Assembly (NCBI GenBank): GCA_900095095.1
Contig: FMBT01000324.1
Location: 124,001 to 188,000, forward strand
Length of the DNA: 64,000 nt
Direction: 5' to 3'
From: Fragilariopsis cylindrus CCMP1102
Taxonomy: Eukaryota > Bacillariophyta > Bacillariophyceae > Bacillariales > Bacillariaceae
A program made the position numbers and the translations under genes. How positions within the stretch are numbered: the first letter of the stretch is position 1; every line of letters starts with the position of its first letter. The notes below the pieces were generated by a model. That model did no database searches. It saw only the letters and a list, made by a program, of their open reading frames with translations, and was not told the origin of the DNA. Positions 22,632 to 34,463 of the stretch are shown here, piece after piece.

Positions 22632-24071
22632 TCATATGTTGTTTACCTTATCGTATGCCATTACTGCCTGCTCGGCTACAGTTGAAATTCCTACGTTACT
22701 AAGTTCAGTCGAAATAACCTTACAATGATCGAATTCTGCCTTCTTTCTAACGATTGTACCGTTCTTAAATTTTGAAATCTTCACATCGACTTGACCTTTC
22801 CTTGACGTGTTAGTATAAGGAGTATCCACAGTTGTAATGGATCGATCAAGTTTTGCTCTTGGTACATTTCGATAGATTCGAACACCCAAAGTTAAGGTAT
22901 GAATGAATATGAGCTCCAATAGCGTATTAATAGTGTCATCGTCATCGTCGTCATTTAAAATATTATCTTTACACAAACAATGTAAAGTATGGGCTGGTCG
23001 TCCTTTTTTCATCACAATTGGCGTAACCCATACATCAAGTGCTCCATTATCCAGTAATATTTGAATCGCAAATGCCAGATTCTCGCCGGTGATGTCGTCT
23101 AAATTGGTTTCTAAGTGTGTTACATGATCGGAATGAAACAAAGAATTATTCAATGTGTTGTTGTAGTTGGGTATTCCAGAATCATCGGTTTCGCATCCTA
23201 TTACAATAGAAGTCGTATCATCATCATTTTCTTCGACGGTACCCCACCCACTTTGAAGGAGGATAAATGGTGTAACGCGGCACCGTAGTACGCGGATCAG
23301 CGCTGTACCGAATACCGTTGACAACAACACCGATTTTGATTTTGATCGCGAGGGAATAATTTCCAAAGAGTGAAGTAGTTCCTTCATGATGGCAGCTGTC
23401 GGAGATTGGACTGTGGTAATCATTGGTAGAGGTGAACATGAAACTTCTCGAACACCCATCGAATCTAAACATAGAAGTGTAGCAATAGTATAGAAAATGT
23501 GCAAATAAGCTATGTCGACGTTTTCGCGACGAAAGTCATCATCCGATTCTTCATCATCTTGGTTGTTGTTACTCGTATTGATTTTATATTTTCCACTAGT
23601 TTGGACTCTTTCATTTGCATTTAAAATTTCGTTTATGACACATTTCGTCGTTTTAGTAACCCAGTCTGTAAGTGCCTCCCACTTAACGACAGTGTAATCA
23701 AAAGTAAGACTTTTCAAAACGTCCATAATGATATTATGTTTGCTTCTTTCAACGTGAGCAGCAACGTGAGCTGATTGTGTTTGTTTAGCAGTAGTCAACG
23801 ATTGATTGCAAATTGTTACGAAAAGGCCTCCTGATGATTTGTTTTTTACTGCGGTCACCATCATGGATCTACTATTCTTGTTCGCATTGCCAAAAATAGT
23901 TGTCTGAAACCCTTCCAATACGTCGTTTGCGTAGTTTACATCCTTCCCATCTATATAAGCATCCAAGCACGCGGCCAAGAGTGCCTTCTCGCAGAGCAAT
24001 CCGTTGGAGCAATCCACATGTGCTTTGTATCTTTTGTTTAACCTTGAATTTTTTGAGGAATAATCAACCAT
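22632..24071 (-). CDS. larC: LarC-like protein (nickel-pincer cofactor biosynthesis family, DUF111)
   Basis: Single-exon protein of 479 residues. In bacteria LarC is a CTP-dependent cyclometallase inserting nickel into the pincer cofactor of lactate racemase. The C-terminal half matches the LarC catalytic region: LETNLDDITGENLAFAIQ, LLDNGALDVWVTPIVMKKGR, THTLTLGVRIY and VDTPYTN, then KVISTELSNVGIS. The N-terminal half keeps the general order of LarC1 (HVDCSNGLL..KALLAACLDAYI, then a His-rich histidine/alanine stretch AHVAAHVERSKH) but has lost the usual GISGDM motif, reading GLLCEK. An acidic insert DDEESDDD lies near 170-180 and DDDDDD near 355. There is no obvious targeting sequence. I see no lactate racemase nearby. 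The fold assignment is good; activity is uncertain because of the changed N-terminal motif. Confidence 0.83.
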   Translation of the reverse strand: MVDYSSKNSRLNKRYKAHVDCSNGLLCEKALLAACLDAYIDGKDVNYANDVLEGFQTTIFGNANKNSRSMMVTAVKNKSSGGLFVTICNQSLTTAKQTQSAHVAAHVERSKHNIIMDVLKSLTFDYTVVKWEALTDWVTKTTKCVINEILNANERVQTSGKYKINTSNNNQDDEESDDDFRRENVDIAYLHIFYTIATLLCLDSMGVREVSCSPLPMITTVQSPTAAIMKELLHSLEIIPSRSKSKSVLLSTVFGTALIRVLRCRVTPFILLQSGWGTVEENDDDTTSIVIGCETDDSGIPNYNNTLNNSLFHSDHVTHLETNLDDITGENLAFAIQILLDNGALDVWVTPIVMKKGRPAHTLHCLCKDNILNDDDDDDTINTLLELIFIHTLTLGVRIYRNVPRAKLDRSITTVDTPYTNTSRKGQVDVKISKFKNGTIVRKKAEFDHCKVISTELSNVGISTVAEQAVMAYDKVNNI

Positions 24072-24572
24072 TTCCTATCTTAGAATAAGAAAATACTAAT
24101 TGTGCTGTCGTGATTGATGATAATGACGAATGACGATGATACTGAAGTAGCAATAATGAATACTACTGTAGTGGTAATACAGTACTTCAAATAGTAGTAT
24201 GAAATTGAATGTCAATACTACTAGTATCAAATTCAAAATACTTAAAACCCGTAACAGGAATTTTCTTTTGATTTGCCACTTCCCCCTTTTAATATTATCC
24301 CCCAAATCAACAAACAAAGGGTAATAGTACGCTCATGAGTAGTACAGAACGCTGTTCGTCTCAATACAGGTAGTAATAATATTTTTAAAATATGTAAGGG
24401 CTACTAAAAGTAATAGTATGGATACAAAAATAGATGCAAAAAATATAGCTATTCTATTAATTTCACGAGAGGAATCCGGTAGCTGATAGACGGGTAAAAT
24501 TAGGAATGTTCCTATATCTTACACACAGCGATTCTTATACGAGATATTCATGATTTAACTTGGGGTGATTAT
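24072..24572. other. Intergenic, upstream of LarC and downstream of SGNH-like gene
   Basis: About 500 bases, AT-rich, with ACTACTAG-type short repeats near 24140-24240. No gene or RNA seen. Confidence 0.45.
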
Positions 24573-25562
24573 TTACTTGGTGGTCTTCTTATCGTTAGGA
24601 ACATAAATATCAGTTCGTCGACCAAATCTAGAATTCCCCTCGTCATTGTCCTAGTAAATTATGATTGACGATATTTAACATACTTTGATGGTTCATTTAC
24701 CTTAATTTGAATTTCGTAATCATTTTTGGACGAGGGAGAGAAATGGATCCATCAACCCCTTTCAGTATTAGAGCATCAGCACCGATCGGAATTAATTTCT
24801 TTACAGTTTCTCCATTGATCTTCATCTCCCATTTTTTGCTTTCTTCAGCAAAATCCTCAGGACCTAGATGTGCTTCTTCGCAATTGCCCCACTCACAAGG
24901 AGTGAAAATCACGACAACAACCCCATGCGATAGACCAGGCTCATAGCCATAAGCTTTCTTTTCTGCTTCATTTGGAATCGTCAATACGTTCCATCCGTTT
25001 CCTTCTTGTGAGAGAAATGAGTCCTTATGGTCGATACTGATAGTTACTGGGCAATTTTTTGGTGCATGTTGTCATCGCTCCACACCAATTGCATCTCACT
25101 CGTTTGATTCGATACTTCTTTTACTTCTATACCAACATCGTACTGCTCGAGTCCAAAAGGGACAGGACCCCCAGTTCGATTGGTATTGGTAAGATACCCC
25201 AAGTATCTAGTTCTTGACGGAAGGCGTGCTGTATGGCACATACTTTTCTCCTTAAAGAACATGCTTACATTCAAGTCTATCTTTTCTTCTTGTGCGATAT
25301 CAGGATCCAATGAATATAATTTCTGAGGGTAGTCATGAAGCTGACCATTCACAATATCTTCTCCATAAATCTCGTCCTCTTCTTGTTGAAGTCGCTCAAG
25401 CAATATTTCTAAACTTTCAGATTCAGATTTTATCAACTCTTCTAATGCAGCAAGTAATTTCTCCACGAGAAACAATGCAACTGAATGACCTACTATAGCA
25501 TGTGTTTTTCTGAAGAATTTAAAATAAATCAATATAAGAGTTCGATGAGCAGATACGGGTAT

Positions 25563-25597
<35 letters not shown>

Positions 25598-26878
25598 GAC
25601 AGTTGTAAAGACGGTATGGATGTCCACTTACATTCCTGGATGCCAGGGAGCTTTGCCTTCTCTATCTTCGCACATGTCCCTTGAATACTTTTCATCTATA
25701 CACGGTTCTCCCTTTTCAATTACGTCATTACACTTGAAGTTTTTTATATACTCAGGCATTGCATTAATTTCCTCCTTGCTCAGACCGAACGAATCGGGTA
25801 TAAAGTTTTTAAACCACATGTCATCATCTTCGACAAAGATTGACATACCAAGATCATTCAAAACTTCCATGATTCGTTGTTGATCTCCTCTATCGATATT
25901 GATACGAATCGCCATGAATGCAGGCCGACCTGAAGAAAGGGCACCTCGGTAAGCATAATGCATTAATCTTATTGGCTGACCAACATCCGTCATTCCGTAA
26001 TCCCAGCTAAACATATCTAAATCGGATCCGAAAATCTCTTCAAAGCACATCGCAATCTCTGCTGCTGACCCTGTTCCTCCCATGGCATAGTTCCGTCCTT
26101 CAAAGTCAATCCCAATCGAACCAAAGACGTCTTTAAGATCCCTCTCGAGAAATGCTGTATAAGATTCATTGAACAAATTTCCATGTGCTGCAGCAGCAGA
26201 ATGACCACCTGTTGCCCAAACATATTTTCCAAATAATTTATCATAATGGAACATCGTTGACACGTCTTCGTCGTCAGTAGAAATTGTCTGAACTTCGGAA
26301 TTATAATAAATACCTTTGTCGCCGTTGATACAATCACATCCATTGATTTTTTCTTCCTTTTGTTTGAGTACTTTTTGAGCCGAAAGGACTTTGATCGTGA
26401 GCTTTCGTTTCAGTCTATCAAGGGAATGATCACCAAAAGGTAGAAAGGGACGGAAGGATCCATCGTCCTTTATAAAGATCTTGGAAAAATTCTCTTCACC
26501 GTAATCGATCTTTAAGTTTGTAATTAACTGTTCTTTTGCGTCAGTAACTAGCTTTAAGAGATCGCTCCGATCCAAAATATCTTTGCCTTTGAACCGGTCG
26601 TAACGTTCACTGCGAATAACTGTACATTCCTGAAGACACGCGTTGTCGTTTTTCTTTCTAATCTTGTTTCCACCAACAGAAAAACTTCGAATACTGTCAC
26701 TGAATATTGCCATGAAGAGTAAAAATGGTAATAAAACGAGTCCGATGTACCTATAGCGCCGTATCAATCGCATATTATCATAGCCTTCAACATTTTTGCT
26801 GCCAGTTGTGATTTCCATAGCTGAAACCGGCATGATTATATCTGTTTTACCCGACCTTTCCAAACTGATCGCATCCAA
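24573..26878 (-). CDS. SGNH-hydrolase-like type II membrane protein, two frameshifts
   Basis: Exons 26878-25632, 25509-24701 and 24650-24573 give 711 residues if one base is added to the A/T runs at 25055-25060 and 24722-24726. A membrane helix (YIGLVLLPFLLFMAIFSDS, about residues 43-61) follows a cytosolic N-terminus, so the bulk is luminal or extracellular. The next region has WATGGHSAAAAHGN, which resembles block I of SGNH hydrolases, and DMFSWDYGMTD, which resembles a later block; Ser, Gly and Asp are thus available, but I cannot assign all catalytic residues. Later conserved parts are VTISIDHKDSFLSQEG, GWNVLTIPN and VVVIFTPCEWGNC. The restored end, PKNDYEIQIK then DNDEGNSRFGRRTDIY, joins exactly in phase. 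The family is common in diatoms; its substrate is unknown to me. Intron 1 holds an (AT)n run. Confidence 0.75.
25571..25597. repeat. (AT)n microsatellite in an intron
   Basis: Pure TA alternation of 27 bases inside the first intron of the SGNH-like gene. Confidence 0.9.
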
Positions 26879-27238
26879 TTCGTTACTTTATGTTGTGATA
26901 TAAATTGTAAATTTAAATTAAGAAAAAGAAAACACGATTTTGTCGCTATAAAAAATGTATATTTAAATCTTTACTCATTTTTTAGCAAGCCGTCGCGCCC
27001 GGTCGGTTGATGGTCGCGCCGAAAACAAAATTGATCGAACCCAAATCTTTTGTTTTACGCCATTGTAATAATAAATAATATGTAACAGGTCTATAACTAG
27101 ATCTATAAATCCGATAGAATGGATTTTAGTACTGTAGGTGGGGGACGTAATTTATTGGTTGTAATTATGATTATTGAGTAATCGATTCAAAAAAAGTCAA
27201 CTCGTCACGATTGATTGGTTGGCTTATTATTGAATCAA
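26879..27238. other. Intergenic, upstream of SGNH-like gene
   Basis: 360 bases. A GC-richer island at about 26990-27025 with two TCGCGCC copies stands out from AT-rich surroundings, and an AATCAATCAATC run lies at 27230-27244. No gene. Confidence 0.4.
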
Positions 27239-29110
27239 TCAATCAACATTATATTGCCAAATCAAATTCAAAATTTTATCCGAATATGGGATCCGATAGG
27301 AAGTTGTTGATGATGTGCTATTATTATTCCGTACCAAGATGCTATGATCTAATAGTTCACCCAAGTAAAGTCTCAGTTGATGGTCAGCTTGGACTATACG
27401 TTCTGACCTGCATCGTTGAAGTAAATCAGTATAAGGCACCCACTCATTTTTAGAATCCAAATGAAGCCAGGCTAATTGTCGAAGTGATTCTGCATGTGTT
27501 GATGCCAGTGATTTCAGCACAGAGAATATCGATTCATATTGATTCAAATCATCGTCATCATCGTCGTCGTCGTCGTATTTTGTATCTCTCCTTCCTTCGG
27601 TCCGACGGATTGGTTTTAATTCCCCGTTTATACATTGATAATTTTCTGATACCGCTTGCTCCTGCAAGACTTCGGCAATATAAGGTCGATGCGTATGTAC
27701 TTCTTTCCATAACCAATGTAATCGATGACGAGCATTGGAATTCATAAACAATTCTTGTGCATTAATATGGTCTACACTCGCAATCAACCGTATCGCGTTA
27801 AGACCACAGTCGGTTCGGCTTTGAGACACCAACGCTGCCAGAACTTCTTGTGATCGATTATCACACAAACCAATCCCATCAATGTTATGAATGACCAACG
27901 AGACGGGCCGCGAAGTTCTCATTACAATTTTTGCGATATTTTTGGCCACCGCTGTAGCTTTCTGTACGATATACATATCTTCCTGATGTGGAAAGAATGG
28001 TGGTATACGAAAGTAGTCGGTTGTTATACTTCCTTTTTTCGTCCTGTTGTTTTTATCGTAATGTACATGGTAAAGATTTTTTTTCCGAATAGAAGGTCCA
28101 TCCCCACCAAGCCATTGATCAATCAAAAATTGGAGTATTCCATCCACCGTAAGATCACGGTCGAATCCATCAATTTCACACACGTCCCCATCAAGTTCAT
28201 CGTTAGCAAAGCGATGAAGAAGATTTCTTTTAGACCCCACACCGTAAAATAGGAGCGAATGATTGGTCGAAATTAAAAATTTCCAATCTTCAAACGAAGT
28301 GGCGAAGTTTTCCTCTTGGTAGACGCTATCTCACTTAGTTCGTGCATTCGGGCAGCTTCCTCATAGGCTTGCAGTGAAGGGTAGTCAATGGATGCTGTTG
28401 TTCCTGGTTGTTGTGTTAGTGCATTCTTTTTATTTTTTGTCTTCCTAGTCTTTATATTTCCTTTCTTCCCTTTTGGAAAAGTAACTCAGCCCCGGCATCA
28501 GAAGATGCCCATAATTTTCGTTTCTTTCCAACAGTAGTAGGTCCATCAACTATTTGATTTTTATTGTTTGATCGTTTCGTTTCTTTAGATGATGATGACG
28601 ATTGTTGTTTACAATTATTATTATCGTTCCCATTGCTCTTTTTGAGTTTGAAGTAGTCTTTTTCTATCTCCTCGTAAAACCTACGAAATATAAGTTCCTC
28701 TCTAATATCCGCCCATCTTTTGATTTCTTTCTTGTTGTTGATATTGATACCATCATTGGTACATCCTATGCGATCGAAAGCACTTTTTCCTTGCGGAATA
28801 GCAAGAGCGTTTAGTTTATAACAGATATATTTTGCATTGTATACTTCTTTCGATGTTTTTTTCTTCTCTGATTTTGTACATGCACTTATAGTATTGTCAG
28901 TGTCAGTGTAGTGTCGTGCAGTAGTTCATAATTTACTTGATCAACCTTGGTAAAGCCAGTATTTTTCGCAAGCATTGGCCACCAAACGGTACTAAAATCG
29001 TCCTCTTCAAAGCGATAATCAAGTTGGATCGCTGTCATTGTTTCGCATTCTGTGGAAGAGACCTTATTAAACCAATCGTTCATAGTGCCATCATGTCGGG
29101 AAGCAGCCAT
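27239..29110 (-). CDS. ORC2: Origin recognition complex subunit 2, three frameshifts
   Basis: ORC2 is part of the nuclear complex that marks replication origins and loads MCM. The C-terminal 400 residues are clear: HSLLFYGVGSKRNLLHRF (AAA-like P-loop remnant of Orc2), LTVDGILQFLID, VSLVIHNIDGIGL, RLIASVDHINA and HWLWKEVHTHRPY, then a winged-helix tail ending KILNLIWQYNVD. Upstream coding runs on in other frames; adding one base at 28308-28311, 28471-28474 and about 28894-28895 gives one frame of 624 residues from the ATG at 29110. The second part contains a Lys-rich, disordered stretch (KTRKTKNKKN). The N-terminal 70 residues (WFNKVSS, then STVWWPMLAKNTGF) do not match any ORC2 I know, so a separate small gene there is possible. 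The first frameshift position is the least certain. Confidence 0.82.
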
Positions 29111-29815
29111 GTCGAACGGTAGTAGGGATTTCGAGTCGAATGTAAAAAGGAGTGTACACTGTCGTACTCGATTAAAATATATTCAATATGCCACCAGTAA
29201 AAAGAGAGATATTGCACCACAATTCATTGAACAATAATTCGATGTTGTCATTGTACTTTAAAGTTTCCTCATACCTGCCTTAGTACAGTACTTAGTACGT
29301 ATCAATAGAAACTTCAAGGTATGCACATACCGATATGAGAGCACGTCAAAAGATACAAATTTCCCACTAGACAGATGCGACACAGTTGGCGAGTACACAA
29401 CGGTGAAAACGGTTAATACAAAAGGCAACACTCCTATTAATTGAAAAGATGATAGATGATACATAAGCAATTATTGTTTTGTTTAGACAAAAAGAAATTT
29501 TTACCGAGAACAATAATATGAATGTATTGGTACTTCGAAGTTGTTGACAATCGACGCGAAGGGAGTAACAACAATGTTCTAACATTACATTCCCCCAGTG
29601 TTGATTTAATTTGAGACGCCACATCCAAACAATAGAAAAGAGCGCCGCAACGATAACAATACTGTTACTTATTATTCGCATCTAATCTTCATTTCATCGG
29701 ACAGTTCAGTTTTAGCTTTATATTTTCTCGTTCAAGGCAAAAGTTTCAGATAATACAGTAGAGTGCAGTACACTCAAGAGCGACGCAACAAGAAAGCAAT
29801 ACGACATCATACATT
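29111..29815. promoter_or_regulatory. Divergent promoter gap ORC2 / membrane protein
   Basis: About 700 bases between start codons pointing apart. TAGTAC-type short direct repeats occur at 29280-29300. Open frames at 29258-29681 lack motifs. No E2F-like site was seen here, although ORC2 genes are often E2F-controlled elsewhere. Confidence 0.4.
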
Positions 29816-31010
29816 ATGGCATCTTCACGACGACATGTTCCTGTATCATCTTCTCCTTTAATAGCTACGCTTTTGATACTGATTTTATCAACGACGTATT
29901 TAAGTAACTTCACAATAGCCTTGGATATTGAGTTTGACTCAATTCAATGCGACACTAGTCTTTCCGCATATGTCTTGGATGGTGATCTTCAAATGACATG
30001 CGATGACGGATCTAGTACAAAATGTAGTTTCGGTCAAGATGCAGTGATTAGCGGTACACGTAAGTTTCATCGTCGTTTCTTTTAGAACAACAGCAAGCAG
30101 GTAGTTACGTAGTGCCGAGATTGCACTACCACCAGCAGGATTTATGGCATCTGAATATTTAATCTCAATTCTGATGTATGGTGTGATGCACTATGAGTGA
30201 TCCTTTATCTAACAATGTAACGTTCCGTTTTACTCATTCACATATGTCGTGTATAGTGCAGTACCATAGTTTGAATCAATACAGCTCCAACGGTCTCGGA
30301 TATGTGTCTGCCAATCTTCGACTCATGAGCGTTAGATATGATCTCCTTGAATTGTTCCCCATTGATTTATGTGGAGACTGGATCGAATCATATACTGGTA
30401 ACAGCAGTGAGATTTGTCCAGGATGGGACGGATCGTACTATTTCTCCTTGCCATATACACTTCCCTATGACAAAGACGACATTACTACATGGTTAGCGAC
30501 AGGGTGCGTTGGTAATATGCGATCATGACTGTATTGAGTATTATTCATTGAAGCCCTTCATTTTTCGTTCTCGTTTCGATGATTCTAACATCGTCTCTCG
30601 CTCGCTCGCTAACACACACACACACACACACTCGCAGGTGGCAAGGCGTTTCTAGACTAAATATCTATGCAGGGGCTTCCGCTAGTAGCACGTTGTTGAC
30701 CGACTGCAAACTATACTGGCATGTATATGTAACACCACCAACTGACGAAGTTGATGGATGGAAGCAATTGCCATCGGGTGCTCAAGTCGGGGTCGTCGTT
30801 GCTTCAATATTGGCATTCTTTTGTTGCTGTTGTTCTTATCTAACTTGCTGTCGGCGGCGAAGGAGGCACGTGGCGAACAATATCGAGAGCGATGATGGGG
30901 ATTTGACGGCTTTCAAAGTCCTTGACGATAAAGAAGACAAAAGAAAAGGAAGAAAAAAGAATAGATGGAGTAAATCTATCTATCGCGACTTTGTCGCGAT
31001 AGATAGATAA
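29816..31010 (+). CDS. Type I membrane protein with signal peptide and Cys-rich membrane segment
   Basis: Exons 29816-30059, 30257-30503 and 30638-31010 give 287 residues. A signal peptide (about residues 14-36, PLIATLLILILSTTYLSNFT) is followed by a luminal domain of about 180 residues with paired cysteines (IQCDTSL, MTCDDGSSTKCSFG, DLCGDW, EICPGWDG, LTDCKL) and a WLATGWQGVSRLNIYAG strand restored by splicing. One membrane helix, VGVVVASILAFFCCCCSYLT (about 205-226), is unusually rich in Cys, then CCRRRRR and a basic tail KGRKKNRWSKS. The membrane-proximal cysteines could be palmitoylated (inference). I do not recognise a function; diatom genomes contain related secreted or surface proteins. 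The acceptor of exon 2 was chosen because it alone keeps the frame. Intron 2 ends in an (AC)n tract. Confidence 0.72.
30611..30631. repeat. (AC)n tract beside a splice acceptor
   Basis: Ten AC units directly before the acceptor of the last exon of the membrane protein gene, replacing the usual pyrimidine tract. Confidence 0.85.
30974..31008. other. Perfect 16-bp hairpin overlapping a stop codon
   Basis: The left arm 30974-30989 and right arm 30993-31008 are exact reverse complements around a TTT loop. The hairpin encodes the last residues of the membrane protein (SIYRDFVAIDR) and includes part of its stop codon. Confidence 0.9.
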
Positions 31011-32196
31011 CAAATATTTGCTAGAGTAGATATTCGTATGCTCTATATGAGATGTGTTGGTATTTCTACATGGTTCGTTGAATATTCGTCATTGTACCAG
31101 AGTCAAAACCCAACTGATATTCCAATACAACATAATGATTACCAATTGTCACCGGTACAGTGATATATCATCTCATTTTGGCAGATATTTCCTCTGCATT
31201 GTACCTAGTGCCTGATATGCCCTTTGCACCTGGAGACAAGCTTGAAGTTGAAATACCAGCTGCTTATATTATGTCTTCATTTACTTGAAGATAGATAATG
31301 AATGGAGTAAATTTTAAGTTGATCAAGTACTTACTTACTATGTCTCCCTGATAGATACGCACAATTAAATAAGTTGCTTGGTAAAAATAGAGAGGAAAAT
31401 CTTGTATAAAGAGCAGTGTAGTTAGCTGTGCTGATCTCAGCTAAACAAGAAAAGAGGTATATGCTCAAGGTTCCCAGCAAATTTTTAGTTAGTTACCAAC
31501 CAAGTTAGGTCAACCGAAAGCGTGTTTTTAGAAGAGAAGACCATACAAAAGCTTAAGTAAAATATTTCCATATTGATGTTTTCATATGTCATTAGAAACA
31601 ATAGGCACATAATAAAAGAGAGTAGGAAATGATGGGATTATTTAGGTAGTTTTCTGCTTTAGATAGGTCAACAATAATATATTTTGCAAATTGTTTGATC
31701 AAATAGCCCAAAGTATGTATTTTCCCTCCTCATTAGCAAGGATTTTGGAAACCACACACTTCAGCTACATTCAGTGAAGGTTTTATAAATTTCCGAAACA
31801 TCATTTTTTCATCATTGTTGCAGGTGTGTTTTTGCCTACCTCCCCATCTTTGTATACCGTATCAAAAAGAAATACCTGCATCAATAATATCTTCATCATC
31901 ATCCTTGAAAATAACTGATACACAGTAACTTACTGACAGCTATAATTACACAGCATACGAGTCTGCCTTAGTATTATATTATGATAGACTTCGAGCTCAC
32001 GACTAAAAATAAGATATTATATAACAACGATGGGGGACGTACGTACTTCAAGGAAGTACTTGAACTTCGTGACTGACTCTTCGTGAAGGAAAACTTGTGT
32101 CACTCTATTACAATAGAGTAGAAAAGATGTAGAATTTACTTACTCTGCATCAATTCACTATCCATGCTATGTTCACGTTGTCATAACTAAGATACT
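31011..32196. other. Intergenic between two plus-strand genes
   Basis: Nearly 1.2 kb, AT-rich. A cluster of short repeats of ACTTC/GAAGT at 32040-32090 could fold locally. No ORF, RNA gene or transposon signature. Confidence 0.45.
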
Positions 32197-34144
32197 ATGC
32201 ATCGCAAAATAAATGTTATCATGATGAATGTCCCCGTTGCTATATTTCTACTGTTTATGCACTTGCAGCTGCAGCTGAATTTTCAGACCGTATCCAGTTT
32301 TCTTCCAATGCATACCAAAGAACTATCGAACAAACGAATAGCAAAAACAAGGACTTCGGACGACGACGACCGCATTTGCTTTCAATTGGTTTGGACTAGG
32401 AAATAATGACAGTGAAGGCGCGGATCAAAATTCTTCCATAGGCATAACAAACACACAACAAAAAGATTTCGTAAGCTCTGATTGGTTAAGTAACCTACCA
32501 TCTTTTGCAACTAAAGGGTCCGAATCGGCAGACATCGTCATCATTGGAGGAGGTGTGAGTGGTCTATCAGCTGCTATCACCGCAGCAGAAGCAATTAATA
32601 AAAACCAACAAAAAAAGAACATTATTCTCCTCGAAGCAAATGAAAAATTAGGTGGCCGCGTCACATCGGAAAAAACAGACGACGGATTTGTTCTTGACGT
32701 AGGATTTGCCGTGTTCATTGAGGAATATCCAGAAGTTAAGAAGATACTCGACTACGATGCACTTGAACTGAAACAATTTTTACCTGGTGCTAAAGTTAAA
32801 CTGAAGGGCCGTAAAGAACTGGCAAGAGTTTCCGATCCTTTGCGCAACCCATTAGATATCGTCGATTCCGTTCTTTCACCGATAGGGTCTTTACTTGATA
32901 AAGTAAAAGTTTTACCATTGGTTCTGAACGTCCGCCTGAGTTCAATCGAAGCTCTTTTTAGTGAGGAAGAAACTGACACCGAAACGGCTTTAATCGAACG
33001 ATGGGGGTTTTCAGATAATTTTACCAACACATTTTTAAAGCCATTCCTTGAAGGTATTTTCCTGTCTCCACTTTCGCAACAATCATCGAGAATGTTCTCC
33101 TTTGTCTTCAAAATGTTTTCTGATGGATCAGCTGCGTTACCAAAAGGTGGAATGATAGCTGTGACTAATCAGCTTGTGGAAAAGGCAGAATCCTTGGGCG
33201 TACAGATCATAACTGAAATGCCCGTTACAAGAGTTTTGACGAGTGGAGGTAAGGACAATGATAATATCATTATTGAATGCAAGGGCGATACCCAACGGTG
33301 CTTTGAAACATCTTCTGTGGTGGTAGCAACGGATGGACGGATTGCAAAAAAGATCATAGGTAATGTAAAGGGATTCGAATCGTTGAAGGATATACCAGAT
33401 CAGCCACAATTATCAGTAGGCTGTGTCTATTATGCTTTCGAAGGGAAAGCACCGGTGAAAGAACCAATTCTAGTTTTGAATGGAATGACTGAAGATAATG
33501 AGCCAGTAAATAACGTTTGCTTTCCATCCATGGTGAATGAAGGGTATGCACCGGAAGGATACAATTTGTGCAGGTAAGGAAAGATTAAAATTAATTTGGT
33601 TTGTTTGCTTGTCTGTTCTGGGGTGTAAAACGACCGTTTCTAAATACCTTTTTACCTTTTCTAGCGTAACTATTCTAAGCGAGGCGATGACACTGTACAA
33701 AAATCGACCCGATGAGCTAGATCAAGCTGTCCGACGTCAACTAGGGTGTTGGTTTCTCGATTATCAGAGCGATATTATGGATAAGTGGGAACTGAAGAAG
33801 ATTTTTTATGTAAGAAAATATAATTGGCAGTAGAAATTCTGATATTTTCTTGAGGGTGTGTTCGTTTTTCTGAATCTTTTTTTCCTTTCTAAATCTTGCT
33901 CCTTTTGCAGGTTCCCAAGGCACAACCTAGCCAATACAACGGACCGTTCCCAGCTTCTTTCAATGGTGCCAGATCGAGCACCAACTTTTTTGGTAAGGAA
34001 TTACCAAAAGGATTTTTTGTTTGTGGAGATCACATGGCGACGGCAACCTTAAATGGAGCAGTTGAATCAGGTGTAAGAGCTGGCACCGATGTCGCTAGGG
34101 CGGCATTGTCTACTCCAGTACAGAATGCGGTTTTAGCCGAGTAG
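32197..34144 (+). CDS. Plastid FAD-dependent amine-oxidase/phytoene-desaturase-like oxidoreductase, one frameshift
   Basis: Exons 32197-33573, 33665-33809 and 33911-34144 give 584 residues if one base is removed near 32343-32347 (an A run read as five, four expected). The N-terminus has a hydrophobic signal (VPVAIFLLFMHLQLQLNF) followed by VSSFLP, an ASAF-like plastid motif. The FAD Rossmann motif DIVIIGGGVSGLSAAI, then EANEKLGGRVTSEK and DGFVLDVGF place it in the amine oxidase superfamily with phytoene desaturase and protoporphyrinogen oxidase. The C-terminal FAD-contact motif GFFVCGDHMATATLNGAVES matches. AFAFNWFGLGNN reads in frame only after the correction. The plant homologues of this subgroup are poorly defined, so substrate is left open. 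Confidence 0.82.
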
Positions 34145-34463
34145 GAATAATCTGTCACTACCTCGGAAGTACATTAACATAATAATGTGCCGTTTAAAGC
34201 AGTATATTCAAGTACATTTAACTTGATCCTATCCATATTTCTAATTGCGTGTCAAGCGGATTGAACGACTGAAATACTAAATATGTTTGGCTATACCATT
34301 TCGAATCACTTAGACAGAAGACTTTAGACGAAATGAATTTCATGTCATTCCTATCATCTGTGTATATCAGTAGCTTCTAGGGTTTTATTTTACATATTCT
34401 AATTATTGCAGGCAGAGATTTTATATTATAGCAAATGTCAACTCTATCCTGTCATAATCGCTA
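34145..34463. other. Convergent 3' flanks
   Basis: About 320 bases between stop codons; nothing recognised. Confidence 0.45.

Noticed and set aside
27484-27600. CRISPR-like or satellite array in the CGT-rich stretch
   Set aside because: It is codon repeats for an Asp run inside ORC2, without spacers.
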